Source: Deinococcus sp. LM3 (GTDB lineage: Bacteria; Deinococcota; Deinococci; Deinococcales; Deinococcaceae). From it: a stretch of 64,000 nt of DNA. Every line of letters starts with the position of its first letter. The first letter of the stretch is position 1. Below are positions 49,881 to 60,682 of the stretch, in pieces. A model generated the notes under the pieces. That model was given only the letters and a program-made list of their open reading frames with translations. It searched no databases and was not told the DNA's origin. The position numbers were made by a program, and so were the translations under genes. The DNA is taken from NCBI RefSeq assembly GCF_002017875.1, contig NZ_MUFV01000001.1, forward strand, positions 2,816,501 to 2,880,500. The letters are read 5' to 3'.

Positions 49881-51926
49881 ATGGATCAGGCTGCGTTTGA
49901 CCGTTACCTTGCGCTGCGGGCCGAAATCGCCCGCCACAACCGCGCGTACCACGAGCAGGACGCCCCGGAGATCCCGGACAGCGAGTACGACGCCATGGCC
50001 CGCGACCTGCGCGCCCTGGAAACCGCGAACCCCGACTGGGCGGCCCGCGCCGCCGAAACCGACGGCCAGAACCTGAGCCCCGCACAGGCGGTGGGCGGCG
50101 CGCCCGCCGGGGCCTTCGTGCCTGTGAACCACCCCACGCCCATGACCAGCCTCGACAACGTCTTCAGCGACGAGGAACTGGACGACTGGCGCGAGAAACT
50201 GGCCCGCGCCCTCAACCTCCCGGCCGACCACGACGACTTCACGTTCACGGGCGAACTGAAGATCGACGGCCTGAGCGTCAACCTGTACTACCTGAACGGC
50301 GAACTCCAGTGGGCCGCCACGCGCGGCAACGGCGTGACCGGCGAGATCGTGACCGCGCAGGTCGCCACCGTGCCCGGCATTCCCACGAGTCTGCCCGGCC
50401 TGAGCGGCGAACTGGAGGTGCGCGGCGAGGTGTACATGAGCCGCGCGGACTTCGCGGCGTTCAACGAGCAGGCCGAGGAACTTGGCACGCCCCTGCTGAA
50501 AAACCCCCGCAACGGCGCGGCGGGCGCGCTGCGGCAGAAGGACCCGGAAGTGACCCGCACCCGCAACCTCCGCGCGATCTTCTACTCGCTGGGCCGGCGC
50601 GACGGCGTGCCCGCCACCACCCAGGGCGAGGTGCTGGCGTGGCTGGCCGAGCAGGGCTTCCCGGTCAGCGCGTACAGCGAGACGCTGCGCGGCCTGAGCG
50701 CCGCCGCCGACTACCACGCCCGCATGACCGCCCGGCGCCAGACCTTCGAGTTCGACGCGGACGGCACGGTCCTGAAACTGGACCCGCTGCGCCTGCAGGA
50801 GGAGGCGGGCTTCACCAGCCGCGCGCCCCGCTGGGCCATCGCGTACAAGTTCCCGGTCGAGGAGGTCGAGACGACCCTGGAAGCCATCAGCGTGAACGTG
50901 GGCCGCACCGGGAAACTCGCGCCGCTGGCGCACCTCGCGCCGCGCCTGATCGAGGGCAGCACCGTCAGCCGCGCCACTCTGCACAACGAGGACTTCATCC
51001 GCGACCTCGACCTGCACATCGGGGATACGGTCGTGGTCCGCAAGTCCGGCGGCGTGATCCCGCAGATCATGCGCGTCCTGCACGAGAAACGCCCCGACGG
51101 CGCCCAGCCCTATGTGTTCCCGACCCACTGCCCCGAGTGCGGCCACGAGGTCACCCGCGCCGACGGCGACGCGAACACCTACTGCCCGAACCCTGCCTGC
51201 CCCGCCCAGGCCTTCGAGCGCATCCGGTACTTCGTGTCGCGCGGCGCGATGGACGTGCGCGGCATCGGCGAGAAACTCGTCGCGCAACTCATCGAATCCG
51301 GACTCGTCCGCGACGTCTCGGACCTGTACACCCTGAACGCCGAACAGCTGGCCGGACTGGAACGCGGCGGCGAGAAGAAAGCGCAGAACATCCTCGCGCA
51401 GCTGGAAGCCAGCCGTACGAAACCGCTGTGGCGACTGGTGAACGCGCTCGGCATGAACCACGTGGGCGAACGCAACGCGCAGGCGCTGGCCCGCGCGTTC
51501 GGCACGCTGGACGGCCTGCTGGCCGCCACGCCCGAACAGATCGAGGCCGTGCCCGGCATGGGCGGCGTGATCGCCCAGAGCGTCACGGCGGCCCTGGCCG
51601 ACCCCAGCATGCGCGGCGTGATCGAGCGGCTGCGCGCCCACGGCGTGAACCCCGCCGCAGAAGTCACCCGGCGCGGCGAGCAGCTGGTGGGGCTCAACTT
51701 CGTGATCACCGGCACCCTGACCCGCCCGCGCGACGCCATCAAGGCGCAACTGGAAGCCGCCGGGGGCCGCGTGACCGGCAGCGTCACCGGCAAGACCAGC
51801 TTCCTGATCGCCGGGGAAGAGGCCGGCAGTAAACTGACGCGCGCCCAGGAACTCGGCGTGAGCGTCCTGACCGAGGCCGAACTGGCCGACCTGCTGCGCG
51901 AGCGGGGCGTGACCGAACTGGACTGA
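49881..51926 (+). CDS. ligA: NAD-dependent DNA ligase
   Basis: 681 aa. Ia and adenylation domains with active-site Lys127 in LKIDGLS; OB-fold; tetracysteine zinc finger CPECGHEVT and YCPNPACPAQ; helix-hairpin-helix region (DVRGIGEKLVAQL, GMNHVGERNAQAL, VPGMGGVIAQ) and C-terminal BRCT domain (FVITGTLTRPRDAIK). Seals nicks in replication and repair. TACGCT lies 6 nt before the ATG. Normal family length. Confidence 0.97.
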   Translation: MDQAAFDRYLALRAEIARHNRAYHEQDAPEIPDSEYDAMARDLRALETANPDWAARAAETDGQNLSPAQAVGGAPAGAFVPVNHPTPMTSLDNVFSDEELDDWREKLARALNLPADHDDFTFTGELKIDGLSVNLYYLNGELQWAATRGNGVTGEIVTAQVATVPGIPTSLPGLSGELEVRGEVYMSRADFAAFNEQAEELGTPLLKNPRNGAAGALRQKDPEVTRTRNLRAIFYSLGRRDGVPATTQGEVLAWLAEQGFPVSAYSETLRGLSAAADYHARMTARRQTFEFDADGTVLKLDPLRLQEEAGFTSRAPRWAIAYKFPVEEVETTLEAISVNVGRTGKLAPLAHLAPRLIEGSTVSRATLHNEDFIRDLDLHIGDTVVVRKSGGVIPQIMRVLHEKRPDGAQPYVFPTHCPECGHEVTRADGDANTYCPNPACPAQAFERIRYFVSRGAMDVRGIGEKLVAQLIESGLVRDVSDLYTLNAEQLAGLERGGEKKAQNILAQLEASRTKPLWRLVNALGMNHVGERNAQALARAFGTLDGLLAATPEQIEAVPGMGGVIAQSVTAALADPSMRGVIERLRAHGVNPAAEVTRRGEQLVGLNFVITGTLTRPRDAIKAQLEAAGGRVTGSVTGKTSFLIAGEEAGSKLTRAQELGVSVLTEAELADLLRERGVTELD

Positions 51927-52011
51927 CAGCCGCGCCCGGCCCCGCGACTTCCCGGGCGCGCGCCGGGAACGGCCGGAATGGCCGCCGTTGCGTATAAACT
52001 GGCAGGTATTG

Positions 52012-52037
52012 GCGCGGTCCGGGCATCAGGACCGCGC
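52012..52037 (+). promoter_or_regulatory. Leader hairpin upstream of the Asp23-like gene
   Basis: Perfect 9-bp stem GCGCGGTCC / GGACCGCGC with an 8-nt loop, just before the Shine-Dalgarno GGAGG and downstream of TAAACT (51995-52000). Could set RBS access or mRNA stability for the asp23-nusB-folD operon. Confidence 0.5.
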
Positions 52038-52054
52038 GTGGAGGCAAGACGAGC

Positions 52055-52404
<350 letters not shown>

Positions 52405-52408
<4 letters not shown>

Positions 52409-52959
52409 CCCGCCGCCGCGAGAAGGCCGCCGCGCCGGTCGGCACCCGCCGCGCCGCCCGTGAATTCGCGTTCCGGGTGCTGTTCGAGGCCGACCGGGGC
52501 GACCTGCCCATGCAGAGCGTGTTCACCCGCGCCGAGGGCGCCATGCGCAGCGGTGACGACACCTTCCCGGCCCTCAGCGAGGACGCCCTGGTGTTCGCGC
52601 AGGAACTCGTGCGCGGCATCAGCGCCGCCCGCCCGGACATCGACGCGACCCTGCGCCGCACCATCCGCGGCTGGAGCTTCGACCAGATGGCCCAGACCGA
52701 CCTGAACATCCTGCGGCTGGCCACCTTCGAGATGATGTACACCGGCGAGCCTCACCCGCCGGTCATCGAGAGTGCCGTGCGAATCGCCCGCAAATTCGGC
52801 GGCGACGACTCTGGCCGCTTCGTGAACGGCGTGCTGGCCGGCCTGAGCCGCTCCATGCCCAGGGGAGCGGGCGACACCCGGACCCCGGAGGCCCAGACCG
52901 CCCCGGCCCGCACAGAGGCGGAAGCGGAAGCGCCGCTGCCCGACGGAGAGCCCGGGTGA
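52405..52959 (+). CDS. nusB: Transcription antitermination factor NusB
   Basis: 184 aa. RRAAREFAFRVLFEADRGD, SFDQMAQTDLNILRLATFEMM and VIESAVRIARKFGGDDSGRFVNGVLAGL match the all-helical NusB family, which binds boxA RNA with NusE during rRNA transcription. The last ~35 residues are a low-complexity acidic extension beyond the usual ~140 aa. ATGA overlap with asp23-like gene; overlaps folD by 4 nt. Confidence 0.92.
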
Positions 52960-53885
52960 CCGGTAGCCGGGCCCCCGCCCGGACCCTGGCCGGCCCGCCC
53001 GCCGCCGCCGACCTGCTCGCCCGCGCCGCCGCCCTGGCCGCCACGCTGCCCGTCACGCCCGCCATCGCGTTCATCCGGGTGGGTGACGACCCCGCCAGTG
53101 AAAGTTACGTGCGCGGCAAGGCGAAGAAAGCCGCCGAGCTTGGGTTGCACAGCTGTGTGCACGCCCTCCCGGCCGACACCACCCAGGCCGACCTGCACGC
53201 CCTGATCGGCACCCTGAACGCCGATCACAGCGTGCACGGCGTGCTGCTGCAACTCCCCCTGCCTGCCCACCTGAACGCCGACGCCGCCCTGACCCACATC
53301 GACCCCCGCAAGGACGTGGACGGCCTGCACCCGGTCAACGCTGGCCTGCTGTGGCAGGGACAGCCGGGCCTGCGCCCCTGCACGCCCGCCGGGGTGATGG
53401 CCCTGCTGGACCACTACCGCCTTCCGGTGGCCGGGCAGCACGCCGTGATCGTGGGCCGCAGCGCCCTGGTCGGGCGGCCCCTGGCAGGCCTGCTACTGAA
53501 CGCCGACGCGACCGTCACCGTCGCCCACCGCGCCACGCCGGACCTGGGCGACGTGACCCGCCGCGCCGACCTGCTGATCGTCGCGGCCGGACAGGCGCAC
53601 CTGATCACGCCGGACATGGTGCGCCCCGGCGCGACCGTCATCGACGTGGGCATCAACCGCGTGCCCGGCGAGGACGGCAAGGCCCGCCTGACCGGCGACG
53701 TCCACCCGGACGTGGCGGGCGTGGCCGGGGCACTCACGCCCGTGCCGGGCGGCGTGGGCCCCATGACCGTCGCGCAACTGATGATGAACACCGTCCAGGC
53801 CGCCCAGAACCAGACAGTGCAAATGTCGGCAGCCCACGCGCAGGCAGACCAGTCGAACGGAGCGAGCGGTGACGTCCCTCGCTGA
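52956..53885 (+). CDS. folD: Bifunctional methylenetetrahydrofolate dehydrogenase/cyclohydrolase
   Basis: 309 aa. Active-site Tyr/Lys in ASESYVRGKAKKAAELG, VHGVLLQLPLPAHL, PRKDVDGLHPVNAG, NADP-binding VGRSALVGRPL and C-terminal TPVPGGVGPMTVAQLM are FolD signatures. Supplies one-carbon units as 10-formyl-THF. GTG start overlapping nusB by 4 nt. The C-terminal ~30 residues after NTVQAA are a poorly conserved tail. Confidence 0.95.
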   Translation: MTGSRAPARTLAGPPAAADLLARAAALAATLPVTPAIAFIRVGDDPASESYVRGKAKKAAELGLHSCVHALPADTTQADLHALIGTLNADHSVHGVLLQLPLPAHLNADAALTHIDPRKDVDGLHPVNAGLLWQGQPGLRPCTPAGVMALLDHYRLPVAGQHAVIVGRSALVGRPLAGLLLNADATVTVAHRATPDLGDVTRRADLLIVAAGQAHLITPDMVRPGATVIDVGINRVPGEDGKARLTGDVHPDVAGVAGALTPVPGGVGPMTVAQLMMNTVQAAQNQTVQMSAAHAQADQSNGASGDVPR

Positions 53886-53897
53886 ATGGAGCGTGAG

Positions 53898-54362
53898 ATG
53901 AACTCCCTCGCTGACCTGATCGGCAACCGCTGGCTGTGGGTCGCCGTGCTCAGCAGCACCGGCGCGCAGGTCATGAAGGTCCTGCTGATCCTGCTGATCG
54001 AACGCCGCTGGCGACCCGCCGCGTTCATGGAGACCGGCGGCATGCCCAGCAGCCACAGCGCCATGGTCGCCGCCCTCACCACCGGCGTCGGCATCACCGA
54101 GGGCCTGGGCAGCCCGCTGTTCGCCGCGAGCGCCGTGTTCGCCCTGATCGTCATGTACGACGCGACCGGCGTGCGCCACAGCAGCGGCCAGCAGGCCCGC
54201 CTGCTGAACGACCTGGTCGACGAACTGCGCGCCGTGGTCCGCGAGGGCTTCGCGCCGCTGCCCCTGCGCGTCCTGATGGGCCACACCTACCTCGAAGTGC
54301 TGGTCGGTACCCTGATCGGCATCGCCGCCGGATTCATCGCCTTCGGCGGCCAGAGCGCCTGA
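53898..54362 (+). CDS. Divergent PAP2-family membrane protein
   Basis: 154 aa from ATG 53898 (an in-frame ATG at 53886 directly follows the folD stop). Three to four membrane helices; TGGMPSSHSAMVAALT and YDATGVRHSSGQQA correspond to the phosphatase motifs of the divergent PAP2 (DUF212) family. Presumed lipid-phosphate phosphatase or related. GGAG 5 nt upstream of 53898 selects that start. Last gene of the operon, terminator follows. Confidence 0.85.
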   Translation: MNSLADLIGNRWLWVAVLSSTGAQVMKVLLILLIERRWRPAAFMETGGMPSSHSAMVAALTTGVGITEGLGSPLFAASAVFALIVMYDATGVRHSSGQQARLLNDLVDELRAVVREGFAPLPLRVLMGHTYLEVLVGTLIGIAAGFIAFGGQSA

Positions 54363-54382
54363 ACGCCACGGGGAACAGGTGA

Positions 54383-54410
54383 GGGACGGGCCCCGCGGGA
54401 GGCCCGTCCC
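54383..54410 (+). terminator. Intrinsic terminator of the asp23-nusB-folD-PAP2 operon
   Basis: Perfect 10-bp stem GGGACGGGCC / GGCCCGTCCC, 8-nt loop, followed by TCTTTCT. Confidence 0.8.
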
Positions 54411-54442
54411 TCTTTCTGCCTATGTCGTGATGGTTGTGATGG

Positions 54443-54826
<384 letters not shown>

Positions 54827-54887
54827 GTGACACGAGCATACTCCACGCGGCCCGCGCCCGTCAGCCCACCCGCCCCTCTGGCCGCCG

Positions 54888-56708
54888 TCAGCCGAGCAGG
54901 ACGCGCCCCCCGCTGGCGTCCAGCGTGACGTGCCCGCCGCGCAACACCTCGCCCGTCACGGCGTCCCGCCACTCGCCGTCCGGCAGGGACAGCGTGACCT
55001 CGTGCGCGCCGGGGCGGCGGCTGGCGATCACGGCGGCCCGCTCTGTGCGCCCGTCCGCGTGGGTGTACTCGCGCAGGAACGCCACGGCGTCCTCCTCGGC
55101 ATGCAGGAAGCGCAGGCCGCCGCGTTGCAGCGCCCGCGAGCCCCGGCGCACGGCGATCAGGGCCTTCATGCGGCCGCGCAGGTCCGTGTCCCACTGCGAC
55201 TCGTCCCACGGCATCGACTCGCGGCACCAGGGCATCGAGCCGTCACGGGACTGCGTCACGCCCACCTCGCTGCCGTAGTACGTGCAGGGCACGCCCACGT
55301 AGCCCATCAGCAGCGTCACACCCGCCAGGAACCGCGTGCGGTCGTTACCCAGGCGGTACAGGGCGCGCGGAATGTCGTGCGATTCCAGCACGTTGAACAT
55401 GCTCAGGGCCACCTGGGAGGGCAGCGCGTGGTACGCGTCCCACAGGATCTCCACGAGTTCCTCGCCGCCCAGCGCGCTGGGTTCGAAGGTCATGTTCGCC
55501 CGCGCCAGCCACTGCATGACCGGCAGGCCGAACCCGTGGTAGTTCATGCTGCCGTCCTCGCCCTGCCCGTCCAGCGCGTGCTCGGGATCGTAGAAACGCT
55601 CGCCGAACACGAACGCGTCGGGGCGTTCCTCGCGGGCGGCGCGTTTCAGGGTGCGGTGCAGCGGCAGGTTGTCCTCGTCGGTGCCGCCCGCGCCGATCAT
55701 GTGCGCCACGTCCAGTCGCCAGCCGGCCGCGCCGCGCCGCAGCCAGTGGCGCACGACGCTCTCCTCGCCGCTGAAGAACTCGTGGACGGCCGCCCCGTTG
55801 CGGTAATCGATCTTCGGGAGGGTCGGCACGTCGAAGAACGCGTGGTACGGCAGTTTGCCCGGCTCGTCCCGCCACGTGAACATGGCGCGTTCCGGGGCGT
55901 CCTCGGCGTCCAGTGCCGCGCGGAACAGGGCGTTCTCGTTGCCGACGTGGTTGAACACGCCGTCCAGCACGATCTTCACGCCCGCCTGCCCGGCCGCCTG
56001 CACCAGCTCGTCCCAGGCCTGATCACCGCCCAGGTGCGGGTCGACGTGCCGGTAGTCGGTGATGTCGTAGCGGTGGTTGCTGGGTGACACGAAGATCGGC
56101 GTGAGCCACAGCCCCGTCACGCCCAGGTCCGTCAGGTACGGCAGCGCCTGCGTGACCCCGTTCAGGTCCCCGCCGTAATGCCCGTGAATATCCCCCCAGC
56201 TGTCGATGGGCGTGGACCACTCGACCTGCTCGACCACGCGGTCCCCGTACACGTACTCGCCGGTCTGCACGTCGTTGCTGGGATCGCCGTTGCGGAAACG
56301 GTCCGGGAAGATCTGGTAGAACACGCTCTCCCAGGCCCACTCGGGCGCCGTGTGATCGGTCAGGTACGTGAACCACGAGCGGAAGCCCCGGCGCGTGCGG
56401 TGCAGGCCCAGCGCCGTCAGGTGCAGGTGATCGTTCGTGAAGTTCAGCTGCCAGGAGTACCGCACGCGGCCCTCGTGAACCGGCAGGTCCGCCTCGAACC
56501 AGCGGCCCGGCGCGTCCCCGAGCGGCGTGACCTCACGCGCCGGGACGGACTCGATCTCACCGACCCGCACGAACTTCAGGTGCACGGCCGTGACACTCAG
56601 GGTCGTGCGGACCCGCACGCGCACCGAGCTGCCCAGCGGCGCCCCCAGCGTCTCGGTGTAGGCGGGCGTGTGGTCGTGCTGGGTGGACAGAAGTGGAAAG
56701 ACGGACAT
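54888..56708 (-). CDS. GH13 alpha-amylase-family enzyme (neopullulanase/cyclomaltodextrinase-like)
   Basis: 606 aa. N-terminal beta domain (CBM34-like, ~1-120), then the catalytic barrel with region I VKIVLDGVFNHVG, region II GWRLDVAHM (nucleophile Asp), region III VFGERF (acid Glu), region IV VLESHDIPR (Asp), and a C-terminal beta domain. No signal peptide, so cytosolic maltodextrin use is likely. GGAGG 7 nt before the ATG; long leader upstream. Confidence 0.9.
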   Translation of the reverse strand: MSVFPLLSTQHDHTPAYTETLGAPLGSSVRVRVRTTLSVTAVHLKFVRVGEIESVPAREVTPLGDAPGRWFEADLPVHEGRVRYSWQLNFTNDHLHLTALGLHRTRRGFRSWFTYLTDHTAPEWAWESVFYQIFPDRFRNGDPSNDVQTGEYVYGDRVVEQVEWSTPIDSWGDIHGHYGGDLNGVTQALPYLTDLGVTGLWLTPIFVSPSNHRYDITDYRHVDPHLGGDQAWDELVQAAGQAGVKIVLDGVFNHVGNENALFRAALDAEDAPERAMFTWRDEPGKLPYHAFFDVPTLPKIDYRNGAAVHEFFSGEESVVRHWLRRGAAGWRLDVAHMIGAGGTDEDNLPLHRTLKRAAREERPDAFVFGERFYDPEHALDGQGEDGSMNYHGFGLPVMQWLARANMTFEPSALGGEELVEILWDAYHALPSQVALSMFNVLESHDIPRALYRLGNDRTRFLAGVTLLMGYVGVPCTYYGSEVGVTQSRDGSMPWCRESMPWDESQWDTDLRGRMKALIAVRRGSRALQRGGLRFLHAEEDAVAFLREYTHADGRTERAAVIASRRPGAHEVTLSLPDGEWRDAVTGEVLRGGHVTLDASGGRVLLG

Positions 56709-56810
56709 GTAAACCTCCGGAAACGGAACCAGTCGGGAAGAACTAGTCGGGAAAGGGAAGGGGGAGAAGCGGAAAGCGGGGCTCCCGCGCGGGCGGCGCA
56801 GCAGAAAGGC

Positions 56811-56870
56811 CGCCGGGCACGGTCTCAGCGCACCCTGCGTTCAGCAGTGCGGCCAAGGTCGTGCCCGGCG
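56811..56870 (-). promoter_or_regulatory. Possible structured leader of the GH13 gene
   Basis: CGCCGGGCACG (56811-56821) pairs perfectly with CGTGCCCGGCG (56860-56870) across 38 nt. A minus-strand promoter-like TTGACC-18-CAGACT lies at about 56905-56935, predicting a leader of ~190 nt. The rest of the 300-base gap between the GH13 and ispG starts holds nothing else I recognise. Confidence 0.35.
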
Positions 56871-57012
56871 GGCAAGCGTTGCCTTTGAACTTTGCGCCAC
56901 AGTCTGAAGCTCCCCGCCCCCCGCGGTCAAGTGGGAGCGGGGGCGGGCTGTCGCAGGTGGGCGTAACGCTGCTTCCTGACCATCCCGCATGGCGCCGCGT
57001 ACACTGGGCGGC

Positions 57013-58232
<1,220 letters not shown>

Positions 58233-58236
<4 letters not shown>

Positions 58237-58634
58237 GCGCCTGGGGAGTCGGCCCCTTCCAGAACGAGGCGGCCGCCGAGTACGCCGCCGAGATCGTGCA
58301 GGACGGCGCCTACGCCCTGGCGGAAGCCTTCGACGTGGCGCTGGACCCCGACAACGACTACCTGGAAGCTGAGGAAGGCCACCGCGCCGTCGCCGCTGCC
58401 GAGACGCTGGCCGCCGTCCTGACCGGCGACACGGCTGCCCTGACCGACGCCGCCCTGCGCGCCTGGGTGCAGAACACCGACGCCGCCGAGGTGGCCCACC
58501 TGCGCGGGCACGCCCTGGAAGCCCTGGAACGCGTCCTCGGCCCCGGCAGCGAACTCCCGGACCTCTGGGAGGACAGTGACGACGCCGACGCTTGGCAGGG
58601 CGACATCCAGCGCCTGCGCGCCGCGCTGAGCTGA
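58233..58634 (+). CDS. DUF4259-like protein
   Basis: 133 aa. MSAWGVGPFQNEAAAEYAAE is the N-terminal signature of DUF4259, followed by helices rich in Ala/Glu and a C-terminal GPGSELPDLWEDSDDADAW. Function unknown. ATGA overlap with ispG, so co-translated. Confidence 0.78.
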
Positions 58635-58664
58635 AGACGCAGGGCTGACGATGGAGGGCTGAAC

Positions 58665-59114
58665 GTGGAACCGGGCGTGCTGCCGTGGCTGCGGGACGAC
58701 CTGACCCGCGCGGACGCGCACGCCCCGGCGCGCCTGACCGCCGACCTGCACCGCTGCGCCCGCGAATTCGGCTGGGCGCTGACCGGCGGGCTTCACCTCG
58801 ATCCCCTGACGGGCGTGCGGGGTCAGACCCTCCGGCCTGCGGCGGGCGGGGCAGCGGTGAGGCTGCTGGCAGACACCGACTGGCCGCTGCTGGCGTTCAC
58901 GGACGCCACGCATCCGGGGCTGACCTTCGCGCCCTACCTGAATCCGCCCGGCCTGACCGCGTGGTGGCAGGCGCGCGGCTGGCTCGTGCCGGACGCCGCG
59001 TGGCTGAACGGACAGCCCGACCGCGCCGACCTCGACCGCCTGACACCCGGCGCAGCGAAGGGCGCGCGGCACCTGGGTTGGACGCGCGGCGAACTGCTGT
59101 TCCGGTACTGGTGA
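58665..59114 (+). CDS. Hypothetical protein, 149 aa
   Basis: Soluble, Trp-rich (LTAWWQARGWLVPDAAWL), no recognised motif or signal. GTG start with GGAGG 7 nt upstream. Probably third gene of the ispG unit (30-nt gap). Convergent with the M50-like gene, only 3 nt between stop codons. Confidence 0.6.
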   Translation: MEPGVLPWLRDDLTRADAHAPARLTADLHRCAREFGWALTGGLHLDPLTGVRGQTLRPAAGGAAVRLLADTDWPLLAFTDATHPGLTFAPYLNPPGLTAWWQARGWLVPDAAWLNGQPDRADLDRLTPGAAKGARHLGWTRGELLFRYW

Positions 59115-59117
59115 CGC

Positions 59118-59621
59118 TCAGGCGTTTGCCGGTTGCCGTCCCCGCCAGTGGTCGAGGAGTTGCCGCCCGTCGCTGGGCGTGCCTGCGCCCATGCCCATCC
59201 AGACGGGGTAGCGGACGGGCATAGCGGTCACGAGGGCCTGAAGTCCGGCGAACACGGCCAGCGCCTGCCCGAACAGACCGGTCAGGTCGCCTCCACCGCG
59301 CCACAGCAGCGCGCCCAGGGCGCACAGCGCGGCGGAGCTGAGCGGCCCGAGGGCAATGGCCCACGCCCAGGTGGTCGGGGTCATGTTCGCGTGATCCCAG
59401 TGGGCGCGGCCTATCCAGAACGGGTACGGGCGCACGTCCACCGCGATCCGCCCCACCCGGAACCGCGCCACGGACCGGCCCCCATCCACCCCGAGCTGCA
59501 CGCGCACGCCGGACGCCCCGGCCCGCAGCGGCAGCAGCACATGCGCGCACTCGTGCGCCGTGACGGCCAGCAGCCCGGCCAGCAGGTACATCAGGAGCAT
59601 CGTCAGATCGAAGGTGACCAC
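59118..59621 (-). CDS. M50-like membrane metalloprotease
   Basis: 167 aa. First helix (LLMYLLAGLLAVTAHECAHVLLPL) carries the zinc motif HECAH; a second hydrophobic block (AWAIALGPLSSAALCALGALLW) and a third (LAVFAGLQALVTAMP) follow, then GMGAGTPSDGRQLLDHWRG containing the second-site Asp. The layout is that of minimal site-2-protease-like M50 proteins. GTG start, no clear -10. Confidence 0.75.
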   Translation of the reverse strand: MVTFDLTMLLMYLLAGLLAVTAHECAHVLLPLRAGASGVRVQLGVDGGRSVARFRVGRIAVDVRPYPFWIGRAHWDHANMTPTTWAWAIALGPLSSAALCALGALLWRGGGDLTGLFGQALAVFAGLQALVTAMPVRYPVWMGMGAGTPSDGRQLLDHWRGRQPANA

Positions 59622-59654
59622 GGTGGGGAGTACGCGGCGCGGCCCCGCCCGGTT

Positions 59655-60089
59655 TCACCCGGTGGGCGACCCGTCCTGCCGGGCGTAGTTGCGCGTGAAC
59701 ATCAGGTTGCCTCGCCGCATCCCCAGTGCCTCGTAGTACGGGACGAGGTTGTCGTCGCAGCCGAGGTCCACGGCGTACAGGTGCCGCAGTTCGGCCTGCA
59801 TGCGGGTCATCAGGGCGCGGCCCACGCCCCGGCCCTGCCACTCGGGCAGAACTTCCAGCAGCGGAATGTACGCGGTCAGCACGCCGTCGCTGACAGCCTG
59901 CACGAAGCCGATGACCTGCCCGTCATGCACGGCGAGAACGACCCGGTACGATCCGGTCAGCAGGCTCAGGAACGTCTCGGGCGTGGGCGGGTTGGGCCAG
60001 TTCACGAAGAAGCCCTGCAACTGCCCCGGCGTGACGCCGTCCAGGGTGGTGTGCAGGGTGTAGGCGGAGGATGTGGGTTCGGTGGTCAC
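59655..60089 (-). CDS. GNAT-family N-acetyltransferase
   Basis: 144 aa. Acetyl-CoA motif A is LLEVLPEWQGRGVGRALMTRM; motif B includes LVPYYEALGMRRGN. Substrate unknown. GTG start with CAGACT 6 nt upstream. Upstream of and co-directional with the M50-like gene. Confidence 0.88.
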   Translation of the reverse strand: MTTEPTSSAYTLHTTLDGVTPGQLQGFFVNWPNPPTPETFLSLLTGSYRVVLAVHDGQVIGFVQAVSDGVLTAYIPLLEVLPEWQGRGVGRALMTRMQAELRHLYAVDLGCDDNLVPYYEALGMRRGNLMFTRNYARQDGSPTG

Positions 60090-60136
60090 CGGCGCAGTCT
60101 GTCAGAGGACGGCCGGGCGGGTGCATGCCGTTGCGG

Positions 60137-60586
60137 TCAGAAGCGCAGTTCCAGGCCGATGCCCGCGCCGATCTGTCCGGCGGTGCTGGCCCGCACGAAC
60201 GCGCGCCATCCGGCGGGGCCGAACACGGGGCCGCGCAGGCCGGTCTCGCCGTACAGCGCAAAGCGGTTCTCGTTGCTGCCGGCGGTCAGTTGCCCGCCGA
60301 CGGTGGCGAAGGCGTCCACTTTCGTCAGGGGGAGGTTCAGGTCGCGCAGGGTCACGCCGGCGGCGTAGCGGTTGTAGGTGGTGTCGGTCGTCTGCCAGGG
60401 GCGTTCGGCGCTGCCTTCCACGCCGACCGTGCCGATGAACGGGATGGGCAGCAGGGCGGTGCCGGCGTGCACGCCGTACCCGCTGGTGGTGGCGTCCACG
60501 CCGGCCCACACGGCAGCGGCGCTGGCGGGGGCGGTCAGGGTGGCGGCGAGGCTCAGGGCAGTCAGGGCGGTCAGGGTGCGGCGCAT
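60137..60586 (-). CDS. Small secreted, probably beta-rich, protein
   Basis: 149 aa. Signal peptide RRTLTALTALSLAATLTAPASA, then alternating Gly/aromatic strands (TTSGYGVHAGTALLPIPF, FALYGETGLRG) and a terminal Phe in GIGLELRF, features of small outer-membrane beta-barrels. No family recognised. TAGCCT lies 6 nt before the ATG. Confidence 0.65.
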   Translation of the reverse strand: MRRTLTALTALSLAATLTAPASAAAVWAGVDATTSGYGVHAGTALLPIPFIGTVGVEGSAERPWQTTDTTYNRYAAGVTLRDLNLPLTKVDAFATVGGQLTAGSNENRFALYGETGLRGPVFGPAGWRAFVRASTAGQIGAGIGLELRF

Positions 60587-60634
60587 GCGTTCAGGCTAGC
60601 GGACGCCGGATGAGGATGTGCGCAGGATTGCGCG

Positions 60635-60682
60635 CGTTCAGGCGTTCAGGCGTTCAGGCATTCAGGCATTCAGGCATTCAGG
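60635..60682. repeat. Six tandem copies of an 8-bp unit (CRTTCAGG)
   Basis: CGTTCAGG three times then CATTCAGG three times, without interruption. The repeat encodes the last residues and the stop codon of the M55 peptidase gene on the minus strand. Confidence 0.9.
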
